A stretch of DNA of 64,000 bases from Acidobacteriota bacterium (GTDB lineage: Bacteria; Acidobacteriota; Terriglobia; Bryobacterales; Bryobacteraceae): NCBI GenBank assembly GCA_017307505.1, contig JAFKEE010000050.1:40501-104500 (forward strand), in the 5' to 3' direction. This document shows positions 1 to 7,834 of the stretch, one piece after another. Under the pieces are notes generated by a model that saw only the letters and a list, made by a program, of their open reading frames with translations, did not search any database and had not been told where the DNA came from. Position 1 is the stretch's first letter. Each line of letters begins with the position of its first letter. The translations under genes were made by a program, and so were the position numbers.

Positions 1-37
1 TTCGATTTGAAGTCCATCCGTGACAGGAGTATCTCCC

Positions 38-937
38 TTGGCGAATATCGAACCCCGATTCATCTTCCGCGGTGACGCTGTGGGCGCCGCCGGGCGCCTG
101 GTGCGCAATGCGCGCGGCGAAGTAGTCAACCAGACCGTGCCCGTCCTGGCCGCGAGTTCGCTGCCAGTGATCGGCGGCCTTTCCGAGGCGAAAGCCGAGA
201 ACTGCACAGTGCCGATGCCGGGCAGCGAGCAGCCGTTCCTGTGCGTCGGCCAGGCCTCGACCTCGGCGGTCAGCGAAGGGGACGGACTGGACAAGAACCA
301 CACGACCACTGTGAAATGCAGTGTCGAGAAGGTTCAGGTGTTGGACCGGGTCACGATCGACAGCGTCAAGGTGAGCATCGTCTCGCAGCATCCTCCGGAA
401 GAGGAAGTCGCCCGCATCGCGCCGGATGTCGCGGAAATGACCGGTCTGAAACTGGACGGCCACGAACTGGCCGTCACCTTCGACCTCAAGACTTTCCAGC
501 GGAACCCGACCAAGCAGGCGTTCATCGACTATTACGGCAAGACCGCTTCCTTCCGGGAGAAGTTCTGCTGGCGGGTCTCGGCGGATTCGGCGAAGCGGTT
601 GCGGCCGCCGGAGTACAAGGGCATCATCATCGCCACGGTGGTATCCAGTATCAAGTGGGTGGGCGACCCGCTGCCCGGCGTCGAGATCTGCGGAAACGTC
701 CTCAAATGGGCCGGCGTGGGTACGATCTACCTGGGCGAGTTGCTGATCTCGAAACATTCGCGGCGGCTGACGATGTTCCGCATGGAGATCGGCGGAAATA
801 CAGAAGGCCTGCGGACCGCCCCCAAAGCGAGGTCCAAGGCGCTGAAGCTGACCGCCGCCCGCGCACCGGAAGCCGACCAGGGCAGTGGCGAAGTGGTGGT
901 GGGCGAAACGCAGACGAACGGCACCACCATTCCCTAA
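38..937 (+). CDS. hypothetical protein next to TPR-CHAT gene
   Basis: Function not recognised. The 299-residue product has no clear signal peptide or membrane segment. It has four scattered cysteines and a mixed alpha/beta-looking centre (residues 90-180), and ends in a low-complexity tail rich in Lys, Ala, Gly and Thr. The start is taken at TTG 38 because AGGAG at 25-29 sits 8 nt upstream. A GTG at 20 in the same frame would add six residues but would place that AGGAG inside the gene, and an in-frame stop at 8-10 closes the frame upstream. The gene ends 47 bp before the CHAT-domain lipoprotein gene on the same strand, so the two may be co-transcribed. It could be a partner or substrate of that predicted protease, but nothing in the sequence shows this. 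Confidence 0.7.
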   Translation: MANIEPRFIFRGDAVGAAGRLVRNARGEVVNQTVPVLAASSLPVIGGLSEAKAENCTVPMPGSEQPFLCVGQASTSAVSEGDGLDKNHTTTVKCSVEKVQVLDRVTIDSVKVSIVSQHPPEEEVARIAPDVAEMTGLKLDGHELAVTFDLKTFQRNPTKQAFIDYYGKTASFREKFCWRVSADSAKRLRPPEYKGIIIATVVSSIKWVGDPLPGVEICGNVLKWAGVGTIYLGELLISKHSRRLTMFRMEIGGNTEGLRTAPKARSKALKLTAARAPEADQGSGEVVVGETQTNGTTIP

Positions 938-984
938 AACAGCGGGCCGCGGCAGGCGGCTTGCATTGAGTATGAACTGAAGGC

Positions 985-3447
985 GTGAGGACAGGTACAC
1001 TTGGGCTGATGCTCTGGTGGTGCCTGATCTTCACGCTTCTGTTTTCCGGCTGCTCGCGATTCCAGAGCGCCCCGCAGACGCGCTATGAAGAAGTCACGAG
1101 GCTCTACCGCACAGGCCGCCTGCAGGCGGCATTGCGCGATCTGGACGAGCATCCGGACTGGCGGAAGTCTGAATCCAGCGAATGGCGCTCGCGTTTCCAC
1201 ACCCTGCGCGCCGAAATCCTATTAGCCCAGGGCAAGGCGGCGGAAGCCGTCAAAGACCTGGCGGACCCTGCGCCCGGCGCGCGCTGGGAAGCCCGGCGGC
1301 AGATGGTGCTGGGCGGCGCCTGCCTGCGGCTGGGGCGGTTCGAAGAAGGCCAGGTGGCGCTGGACAAGGCGCGTCAACTGGCAGAGCAGACCGGGGATTC
1401 CGAAACGGCCCTGATGTCGATGGTGTACGAAGGCGCGCGGTTGGCGCGCAAGGGCGACCAGGCCTCGGCGGAGAAGGTGACGCGGGAGGCGCTGAGCGAG
1501 GCGATGAAGCGCCAGGACGCTTACAGCGAGGCCGCGGCCTGCAACAACATGGCGTTCCTGCGGCTGCGCCAGTTGCGGTACGACGAATCGATCGCCTACA
1601 CGCGGCAGGCGGTCACGGCGGCCGATCGCATCGATGCCCGCTGGATTGCTGGGCGTTCCGCCACCAACGCCGCGCTGTGCTACGCCCAGTTGGGCGACAT
1701 CCCGCGGGCGCTGGAGTGGCAGTCGCGCGTGGCGGCCAACCTGGAGATGGTGGGCGACCGCGCGAATCTCAAAGACAGCCTGGGCGAGATGGGATCGATG
1801 TACCTGATCCAGGGCCGTTTTGACGAGGCGGTCAAGGCGTACCGCAAGGCCTTCGACCTGGCCAACGAGCTGCACGACGATCCGGCGACCTGGGCCGGAA
1901 ACCTGGCACTAGCATTCCTTTCCGCGCAGAAGTGGCAGGAGGCGGCCTACTGGAACCAGCAGGCATGGGGCAGCAAAACGGACAGTTCGAATGTCACCGC
2001 CCTGAACTATCTGCGCCTGAACCGCGCGTTTATTTCCGCCGGCCAGGAACGCTATGACGATGCCGCGAAAGACTTCCAGCAGGTGCTGGCGAGCAGCGGC
2101 GGCAATCGCGGCCTGCTGTGGGATGCGCACGCCGGACTGGCGCGTGTCGAGATGGCGCGCAACCGGTTTGCCGCCGCCAGGCCGCACTTTGAAGCGGCGC
2201 TGCACCAGATCGAGACGGCGCGCATTGAACTGCGCAACCGCGAATCGAAGATCACGTTTCTGGCGCGGCTGATTCGTTTCCACCAGGATTATGTGGAGGC
2301 GTTGATGGCGCGCGGGGAAACGGAAGAGGCGCTGAGAGTGGCGGAGTCGAGCCGGGGGCGGATCCTGGCTGCCCAGTCGGAATTGGCGGCCCCGCAGGTG
2401 GCGGCCGATATCGTCTCGCGGGCCCGCCGGTTCGCCGTACAACGAAAGGCGGCTGTCCTGTTTTATTGGACTGCTCCGAAGCGATCGTGGCTGTGGACGA
2501 TTACCGCCACGGGGGTACGTTCGCACGAACTTCCGCCCGCGGCCAAACTGGACGAGCAAGTTCAGCTCTATCGGAAAGAGATCGAGAAGTCGATGCGCGA
2601 TCCTCTGCAAGCCGCGGAGGAGGCACCAGGCTCGCAGCTCTATCGCATGCTGCTGGGTTCGGCGAGCGAAGCGACAGGGATCCGGCGGGTGACGGTGATC
2701 CCGGATGGTCCTATCCACCTGATCAACCTGGAGTCGTTGCCCGTGCCAAAACCGCAGCCGCATTACTGGCTGGAAGATGTCACCCTGTCTGTCGCCCCTT
2801 CGCTGACGATGCTGACCGCTTCCGATCCGGAACCGGCGGCGGGCGATGGGCTGTTGCTGGTGGGCGCACCGGACACGCCGGACCCGGAGTATCCGACGCT
2901 GGAGAGCGCGAAGCAGGAGTTAAGCGGCATTGCAGCCAAATTCCCTGCCCTGCGGAAAACCGTGCTTGAGGGCCGCAACGCCACGAGGGCGAACTACCGC
3001 AAGGCAGGGGCGGAGCGTTATGCGCTGGTGCATTTTGCGGCGCACGCGGAGGTGGGCCGGGTGAGTCCGTTGGATTCGGCCATCATTCTGGCCCGGGAGG
3101 GCGACCAGTTCCGGCTGTACGCCCGCGAAATTCTGGGCACGCCCCGGCTGCAGGCAAGGCTGGTGACGATATCCGCATGCAGCAGTGCGGGCACGACGAG
3201 TTACGCCGGCGAGGGACTGATTGGCCTGTCGTGGGCATTCCTCGAAGCCGGAGCGCGGGCCGTGGTCGCCGGGTTGTGGGATGTCAGCGACAGTTCCAGC
3301 GCGCAGTTGATGACCTGGCTGTATGAAGGAATCGCGGCAGGACTTCAGCCGGACGAGGCGTTGCGGGCGGCGAAACTGCGGATGCTGAAAGGCGGCGACT
3401 TCCGGCGGCCCTACTATTGGGCGCCTTACCAGGTGTACGTCAGATAA
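985..3447 (+). CDS. TPR-repeat lipoprotein with C-terminal CHAT protease-like domain
   Basis: The 820-residue product starts with a short lipoprotein signal (hydrophobic stretch ending in LLFSGC), so it is probably lipid-anchored outside the cytoplasm. Residues about 30-440 are helical TPR-type repeats. The last 250 residues are a CHAT domain, the caspase-like fold of clan CD. The expected catalytic pair is visible: His in HFAAHA (about residue 688) and Cys in ISACSSAG (about residue 731), followed by the typical GLWDVSD segment. CHAT-TPR proteins are common in multicellular or complex bacteria, and a few are proven peptidases; the substrate here is unknown. The start is GTG 985 or ATG 1009, which leaves a shorter signal peptide; neither has an ideal ribosome site. 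The preceding unknown gene is 47 bp upstream. Confidence 0.88.
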   Translation: MRTGTLGLMLWWCLIFTLLFSGCSRFQSAPQTRYEEVTRLYRTGRLQAALRDLDEHPDWRKSESSEWRSRFHTLRAEILLAQGKAAEAVKDLADPAPGARWEARRQMVLGGACLRLGRFEEGQVALDKARQLAEQTGDSETALMSMVYEGARLARKGDQASAEKVTREALSEAMKRQDAYSEAAACNNMAFLRLRQLRYDESIAYTRQAVTAADRIDARWIAGRSATNAALCYAQLGDIPRALEWQSRVAANLEMVGDRANLKDSLGEMGSMYLIQGRFDEAVKAYRKAFDLANELHDDPATWAGNLALAFLSAQKWQEAAYWNQQAWGSKTDSSNVTALNYLRLNRAFISAGQERYDDAAKDFQQVLASSGGNRGLLWDAHAGLARVEMARNRFAAARPHFEAALHQIETARIELRNRESKITFLARLIRFHQDYVEALMARGETEEALRVAESSRGRILAAQSELAAPQVAADIVSRARRFAVQRKAAVLFYWTAPKRSWLWTITATGVRSHELPPAAKLDEQVQLYRKEIEKSMRDPLQAAEEAPGSQLYRMLLGSASEATGIRRVTVIPDGPIHLINLESLPVPKPQPHYWLEDVTLSVAPSLTMLTASDPEPAAGDGLLLVGAPDTPDPEYPTLESAKQELSGIAAKFPALRKTVLEGRNATRANYRKAGAERYALVHFAAHAEVGRVSPLDSAIILAREGDQFRLYAREILGTPRLQARLVTISACSSAGTTSYAGEGLIGLSWAFLEAGARAVVAGLWDVSDSSSAQLMTWLYEGIAAGLQPDEALRAAKLRMLKGGDFRRPYYWAPYQVYVR

Positions 3448-3506
3448 GTGGAAAAACTCCGAAATTCGATGAAACGCAGAAGGCGCCGGATGCACTTAAC
3501 AAGTAG

Positions 3507-3672
3507 AAAGGTTGAGGCCAGACCCAGGAGCGTTCCGGGCCGGCTTTGAGCCCCAAGACTCAGGAGGAAGCCACATGCGTTTCCGGTGGCACGTCCATCG
3601 CCGGAAATGCGTGTAGGGCGGATGTCAGGGCTCAGTGGTTCTGCTTGTTGAGCGCTCCTGACCTCAGCCTCC
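3507..3672 (+). ncRNA. ssrS?: candidate 6S-RNA-like rod-shaped RNA
   Basis: No protein gene fits 3448-3767. The segment folds as one long rod. The closing stem is 3509-3517 with 3662-3670 (9 bp). The second stem is 3525-3535 with 3650-3660 (11 bp). A central bubble follows, with 11 nt (3536-3546) on one side and 15 nt (3635-3649) on the other. Then come a stem 3547-3553/3628-3634 (7 bp) and an apical stem 3573-3586/3601-3614 (14 bp). A closing stem, a central single-stranded bubble and an apical arm are the architecture of 6S RNA, which mimics an open promoter and binds sigma70 RNA polymerase. Four U-G wobbles in these stems would be A-C mismatches on the other strand, which argues for a plus-strand transcript. 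Identity rests on structure only; the ends are approximate. Confidence 0.5.
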
Positions 3673-3728
3673 GCGGCAGTTCTCACGCGTGATCCGATGA
3701 TCGGAGGGGATGCGCGTGGGGCTGCCGC
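3673..3728. other. extended hairpin downstream of the 6S-like RNA
   Basis: Nested inverted repeats pair 3673-3679 with 3722-3728, 3684-3689 with 3713-3718, and 3693-3698 with 3700-3705. There is no T-tract, so it is not a classical intrinsic terminator. It could be a 3' structure of the adjacent RNA or a separate small element between that RNA and the convergent gene ending at 3768. Confidence 0.35.
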
Positions 3729-3767
3729 AGTTCTGTTCCAGCGGGCCTGGATCCAGGGCCGATTCCA

Positions 3768-3896
3768 CTATTTGGCGGGGGGCGTACCCTTTGCTTCGGT
3801 CAGTTTCTGCCGCAATTCGCGCATGGCAAGGCGCGTCTGAAGCTTTCTTTTGCGCAGGCGGTGATGCCGCGATTTGTCTCCGTTGCTGGCTGACAT
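3768..3896 (-). CDS. small very basic conserved-type protein (42 aa)
   Basis: A 42-residue protein starting MSASNGDKSRHHRLRKRKLQ, with about one third Lys/Arg. The start is ATG at 3896, with TTAGG five bases upstream; the frame continues 21 codons further upstream without a better site. Short proteins with an N-terminal NGDKSR motif followed by Arg/Lys-rich helices recur in acidobacterial genomes as uncharacterised proteins (from memory, not searched). The composition suggests binding to RNA, ribosomes or DNA, but no function is assigned. It sits between the structured RNA at 3507-3672 and a glycine-zipper protein gene on the same strand. Confidence 0.5.
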   Translation of the reverse strand: MSASNGDKSRHHRLRKRKLQTRLAMRELRQKLTEAKGTPPAK

Positions 3897-3971
3897 AGTG
3901 CCTAAAGCGTAGCAGGTATCCGCCGCCAACGTCCGGTTCTCGTGCCCGGGCCCGGCCACGGAGGGCTGCGC

Positions 3972-4358
3972 TCAGCCGTAAACTACAGGGTGTTTTTCGA
4001 GCCAGTGCTCATCGCGCGCGGCATTGATCTTCTTCATGGCGCCGTCCGCCAGAGCACCGGTAACGCGGCGGGAGCCCCAGGCCAGACCGCCCGTGAATCC
4101 GATCGCGCCGCCCACCACTCCGCCGATGAGCGCGCCGCGCGCCGACTTGCGGTCGTCCGTGATGTAGCCGGCCGCCGCCCCGATGCAGACTCCGATCAGG
4201 GTCGGCAACAGGGATTCCTCTGCCGCCCGTGCAAATTCACCGGAGATTTCGTCTTCCCGGAAGGAAGCCTTTCTCACAGTGGACACGCCTTCCAGGCCGG
4301 ATTCGACCAGGTCACGACCGTACTCAATATTCGATTTCACCCAAGAGCCTAGCTTCAT
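3972..4358 (-). CDS. glycine-zipper hypothetical protein
   Basis: The 128-residue protein has no signal peptide. Residues about 50-100 alternate small residues (GVCIGAAAGYI, then GALIGGVVGGAIGFTGG), the pattern of a glycine-zipper membrane segment that packs as paired helices. Charged helices flank it. Such proteins often associate with the inner or outer membrane, but the role is unknown. It is transcribed away from tex, whose start lies 150 bp away on the other strand, so 4359-4508 is a divergent promoter region. Confidence 0.7.
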   Translation of the reverse strand: MKLGSWVKSNIEYGRDLVESGLEGVSTVRKASFREDEISGEFARAAEESLLPTLIGVCIGAAAGYITDDRKSARGALIGGVVGGAIGFTGGLAWGSRRVTGALADGAMKKINAARDEHWLEKHPVVYG

Positions 4359-4508
4359 AGTTCAGCACCCGCTCTCATCATACAGGTTTCGGCATTGCGA
4401 TCTGAATGTCCGCTCCGCGGGCGGGTCCAAAAGCGCTAAACACAGGTGCTTGCGGGCCGTCAAGAAGAGATTTGCGCGCGCCCCGGTTTACCATATTGGT
4501 GTTTCCAC

Positions 4509-6755
4509 ATGCCTGAACTGAAGTCTCTTTCCCCTGAGATCCTGATCCACGTCGCGCAGACCCTGAACGTTCCATTGAAAGGGCTGACGGCGACCATTGA
4601 ACTGCTGGACGAAGGCGGCACAGTCCCCTTCATCGCGCGCTACCGCAAAGAGGCGACCGGCAATCTGGACGAAGTGCAGATCCGCTCCATCGAGGAGAAA
4701 CTCGCCTACTTCCGCGAGTTGGAGGAGCGCCGCGCCACGATCCTGGCTTCCATCGAAGAACAAGGCAAGCTCACCCCCGAGTTGAAGGAGCGCATCGAGA
4801 AGACGCTGGAAAAGAGCGAACTCGAGGACCTCTACCTGCCTTATAAGCCCAAGCGGCGCACCAAGGCGACCATCGCCCGGGAGAAGGGTCTGGAGCCCCT
4901 GGCCCAGTATCTGTGGCTGCAGGAGCCGGCGGAGCTACCCCTGGAGTCCTTCGCCGCGACCTTCGTGAACGCCGAGAAGGGCGTGAACACGGCGGCCGAG
5001 GCGCTGGAGGGCGCGCGCCATATCATCGCCGAAATGATCAGCGAAAACGCCGATCTGCGCAAAGCACTGCGCCAGATGATGTTCGACGAAGGCGTGGTGG
5101 TGAGCCGCAAGGTGATGGACGCCGTCGACGAGCAGGAAAAGTTCAAGATGTACTACGACTATCGCGAGCCGGTGAGCAAGATCCCCTCTCACCGCATGCT
5201 GGCGATTCGACGCGGCGAGAGCGAGAACGTCCTCTACTTCAACATCGAACTCGAGCCGGTGCGTGCGCTCGACCTCGTGCGGCGCTTCGTACTGAAGACG
5301 CCGGGCGACTGGACACCGCAGCTGGAACTCGCCAGTGACGATTCCTACAACCGGCTGCTGAACAGCTCCATCCAGACCGAGATCCGTCTGGAGCTGAAGA
5401 AACGCGCCGATTCCGAGGCCATCCAGGTTTTCCGTGAGAATTTACAAAATCTGCTGCTGGCGCCGCCGGCCGGCCAACTGGGCGTGATGGGCATCGATCC
5501 CGGCATCCGGACCGGCTGCAAGATCGCCATTGTCGACGAGACGGGCAAATACCTGGAGAATGCCGTCATCTACCCGCAGCGCGGGGACACCGCCGGCGCG
5601 ATGAAGACGCTCAAGTCGCTCATCGCCAAGCACAATGTGAAGGCGATCGCCATCGGCAACGGGACGGCCTCGCGGGAGACCGATGCGTTTGTGCGCGAGT
5701 TTCTGCAACAGGAGAAGCTCGACACGGTGTTCAGCGTGACGGTGAATGAATCCGGCGCCTCCATCTACTCGGCTTCCGACATTGCGCGGCAGGAGTTCCC
5801 GGACCTCGACCTGACGGTGCGCGGTGCCATTTCCATCGCGCGCCGCCTGCAGGATCCGCTGGCCGAACTCGTCAAGATCGATCCGAAGTCCATCGGCGTC
5901 GGGCAGTACCAGCACGACGTGGATCAGCGACAGTTGCAGCAGTCGCTGGAGGCCGTGATCGAAAGCTGCGTGAACCGCGTGGGTGTCGAGCTGAACACGG
6001 CATCGTGGGCGCTGCTGCGCTATGTCGCCGGCATCAGCGAGCGGACGGCGCTGAAGATCGTCGAATACCGCAACGAGAACGGCAAGTTCACGTCGCGCAT
6101 GCAGCTCACGGCAGTGCCGGGCATCGGGCCGAAGACGTTCGAGCAAGCGGCGGGCTTCCTGCGGATTCGCGGGGCGTCCAACCCGCTGGACATGACCGCT
6201 GTCCATCCGGAATCGTATCCGGTGGTGGCGCAGATCGCTGAACGGCTCGGCGTGAAGCTGGAGGAGATCATCCAGCAGCCGCAGCTTCTGGAGAAGTTCA
6301 AGAAGGAAGACATCGCGGTCGGCGTGTACACGTTGAACGACATTCTGGAGGAGCTGCGCAAGCCGGGCCGCGATCCGCGCAACAAGTTCGTGGCGCCCAG
6401 CTTCAAGGAAGGCGTGAAGGAGATTGCCGACGTGCAGCCCGGCATGGTGCTGGAGGGCGTCGTCACGAACGTGACGAAGTTCGGCGCGTTCGTCGATGTG
6501 GGTGTGCACCAGGACGGCCTGGTCCACATCAGCGAACTGTCCAATCGCTACATCCAGGACGCCTCCGAAGTGGTGAAGGCGGGCCAGATCGTCAAGGTGA
6601 AGGTGCTCAGCGCCGATGCCAAGACGAAGCGGATTGCCCTGTCGATCAAAGCTCTGCAGGGGCCGCCGCCGCAGAGGCCGCAGAGGCCGCAGCAGGCGAA
6701 GCCGTCGATGGATGATAAGTTGGCGGCGCTTTCGTCGAAGTGGAAGGTTCGTTGA
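4509..6755 (+). CDS. tex: Tex family RNA-binding transcription accessory protein
   Basis: The 748-residue length fits Tex/YhgF, a nucleic-acid-binding factor linked to transcription and RNA metabolism. The domain order is canonical: an N-terminal helical Tex domain, a YqgF/RNase-H-like domain opening with GIDPGIRTGCK at about residue 328, helix-hairpin-helix motifs around residues 507-553 (TAVPGIGPKTF), and a C-terminal S1 RNA-binding domain at about 641-714 (GAFVDVGVHQDGLVH). A Pro/Gln-rich linker and a short tail follow. ATG 4509 was chosen because family homology begins there; a GTG at 4446 would add an unrelated 21-residue leader. No strong ribosome-binding site precedes it. It is a single gene facing a zinc-ribbon gene across a small hairpin repeat. 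Confidence 0.97.
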   Translation: MPELKSLSPEILIHVAQTLNVPLKGLTATIELLDEGGTVPFIARYRKEATGNLDEVQIRSIEEKLAYFRELEERRATILASIEEQGKLTPELKERIEKTLEKSELEDLYLPYKPKRRTKATIAREKGLEPLAQYLWLQEPAELPLESFAATFVNAEKGVNTAAEALEGARHIIAEMISENADLRKALRQMMFDEGVVVSRKVMDAVDEQEKFKMYYDYREPVSKIPSHRMLAIRRGESENVLYFNIELEPVRALDLVRRFVLKTPGDWTPQLELASDDSYNRLLNSSIQTEIRLELKKRADSEAIQVFRENLQNLLLAPPAGQLGVMGIDPGIRTGCKIAIVDETGKYLENAVIYPQRGDTAGAMKTLKSLIAKHNVKAIAIGNGTASRETDAFVREFLQQEKLDTVFSVTVNESGASIYSASDIARQEFPDLDLTVRGAISIARRLQDPLAELVKIDPKSIGVGQYQHDVDQRQLQQSLEAVIESCVNRVGVELNTASWALLRYVAGISERTALKIVEYRNENGKFTSRMQLTAVPGIGPKTFEQAAGFLRIRGASNPLDMTAVHPESYPVVAQIAERLGVKLEEIIQQPQLLEKFKKEDIAVGVYTLNDILEELRKPGRDPRNKFVAPSFKEGVKEIADVQPGMVLEGVVTNVTKFGAFVDVGVHQDGLVHISELSNRYIQDASEVVKAGQIVKVKVLSADAKTKRIALSIKALQGPPPQRPQRPQQAKPSMDDKLAALSSKWKVR

Positions 6756-6764
6756 CACGGAGAT

Positions 6765-6818
6765 AGCTTTCAGCTGTCAGCGATCAGCTTTCAGCTTGGA
6801 TAGTGTGAGCTGATCGCT
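6765..6818. repeat. AGCTTTCAGCTGTCAGC-type intergenic repeat forming a hairpin
   Basis: The gap between the convergent genes tex and the zinc-ribbon gene is filled by repeated AGCTNNC/AGC words. It contains a perfect 11-bp inverted repeat, AGCGATCAGCT at 6779-6789 and AGCTGATCGCT at 6808-6818. It may act as a bidirectional terminator. The same word family occurs as a longer array at 59178-59252. Confidence 0.6.
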
Positions 6819-6839
6819 TCCGGTTGGTCCCGCTTTGCT

Positions 6840-7346
6840 CTATGGGGCGAACCAGGCGTCCGGGTTCAGTTGGGTGTCCGGGGCTGTGGTGACGCGCCTC
6901 AGTTCGTTGTGGTCCAGCCAGTTCAACCGGCAGTCCGGGCAATTGTCGATGACGATGTTGCCCGGACCCGCGTAGGGGTGTGTGTCCATGCGTTGGTGGC
7001 AGCGCGGGCAGTCAATGGTGCGGTCCAGTTCCGCGGGATCCAGCGGACGAGGTGGCTCCGGCAGACCGTCGCGGCGGGCTCTTACGATCTGGACCAGTGC
7101 TCCGAAGGAATCCAGGTCCAGCAGCATGCCCTGACAGTTCGTGCAGTAGCCCAGGCGCTTGCCCAGGTAGGCGGCGTGTTTGAGCTCCTGCCGGCACACC
7201 GGGCAGTTCTCGCCGGTGCCGGCCTCGAAGACGCGCACCCCGTCCGGATTGGGCTGCGGATAGACCAGCGTATGGCAGAAGTCGCACACCAGCGCATCCG
7301 CGCCCGAATCCAGGCGTAGGGCCCCGCCGCAGTTTCTGCAGTTCAT
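6840..7346 (-). CDS. triple zinc-ribbon protein (zf-TFIIB type)
   Basis: The 168-residue protein is built from three paired CxxC zinc ribbons: CRNC...CDFC (residues 3-26), CPVC...CTNC (about 50-73) and CPRC...CPDC (about 115-142). The last is followed by the LNWLDHNEL-type segment typical of zf-TFIIB/DUF-type ribbon proteins. All six CxxC pairs are intact, so zinc binding is likely; the partner (nucleic acid or protein) is unknown. It is divergent from blaI and shares the control region 7347-7450 that carries two copies of an operator-like repeat, so BlaI may regulate it too. Confidence 0.75.
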   Translation of the reverse strand: MNCRNCGGALRLDSGADALVCDFCHTLVYPQPNPDGVRVFEAGTGENCPVCRQELKHAAYLGKRLGYCTNCQGMLLDLDSFGALVQIVRARRDGLPEPPRPLDPAELDRTIDCPRCHQRMDTHPYAGPGNIVIDNCPDCRLNWLDHNELRRVTTAPDTQLNPDAWFAP

Positions 7347-7367
7347 CGCACCACTCCCGTGTAAACT

Positions 7368-7436
7368 CTTAATTCCTTAGTTGACCCCGCAACGGATCTG
7401 CTTTACAAATAATACTGTCACTTAATTCCTTAGTTG
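7368..7436 (+). promoter_or_regulatory. blaI promoter flanked by two identical operator-like repeats
   Basis: The 16-mer CTTAATTCCTTAGTTG occurs twice, exactly 53 bp apart, at 7368-7383 and 7421-7436. Each contains an imperfect dyad (ACT-N-A...T-N-AGT in the second copy). A possible sigma70 promoter lies between and under them: TTGACC at 7381-7386, a 17-bp spacer, then TACAAA at 7404-7409. The first copy overlaps the -35 box and the second lies just after the expected start point. BlaI/MecI repressors bind such paired dyads at their own promoters, so autoregulation by the adjacent BlaI is the likely role. Confidence 0.6.
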
Positions 7437-7450
7437 CAGGAGCGTCCCGG

Positions 7451-7834
7451 TTGGCCAGAAAGCGATCACCGAACCTTACCGAGGCCGAACTCAGGCTGAT
7501 GGATGTCATCTGGGACCGCGGCCCCTGCACTGTCTCGGACGTGGCTGAATCGCTCAAGGATCTGGGCCTCGCCTACAACACCGTGCTGACCACGATGCGG
7601 ATCCTGGAAGACAAAGGGTTCCTGCAGCACGTGAAGCCCGCCGAAGGCCGCGCCTTTGTTTATGAGCCCGTGGTGGGCCGTGACGAAGCGGGCCGCAATG
7701 CAGTGCGCTACCTGGTGAGCCGGTTCTTCCGGAATTCGCCGGAACTGCTTGTCCTGAACGTGCTCAACGATGAGGACCTGTCGGCCAGGGAATTGGGAAG
7801 GATCCGGAAGCTGATCGCGGAGGATGCGAAATGA
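7451..7834 (+). CDS. blaI: BlaI/MecI family transcriptional repressor
   Basis: The 127-residue size is typical of BlaI/MecI winged-helix repressors. The N-terminal domain shows the family pattern LTEAELRLMDVIWDRGPCTV, then the recognition helix region YNTVLTTMRILEDKGFL. The C-terminal half is the dimerisation region that the cognate metalloprotease normally cleaves. The start is TTG 7451, preceded by AGGAG at 7438-7442 with an 8-nt spacer. The stop overlaps the start of the blaR1-like gene by 4 bp (ATGA), so the two are translationally coupled. Two identical operator-like repeats flank its promoter. It most likely represses this operon until the membrane partner senses its signal. Confidence 0.93.
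   Translation: MARKRSPNLTEAELRLMDVIWDRGPCTVSDVAESLKDLGLAYNTVLTTMRILEDKGFLQHVKPAEGRAFVYEPVVGRDEAGRNAVRYLVSRFFRNSPELLVLNVLNDEDLSARELGRIRKLIAEDAK

Noticed and set aside
3541..3614. SRP RNA (GGAAG-like motif near 3565)
   Set aside because: The GGAAGC word is not in an apical tetraloop context and the long central-bubble rod fits 6S RNA better.
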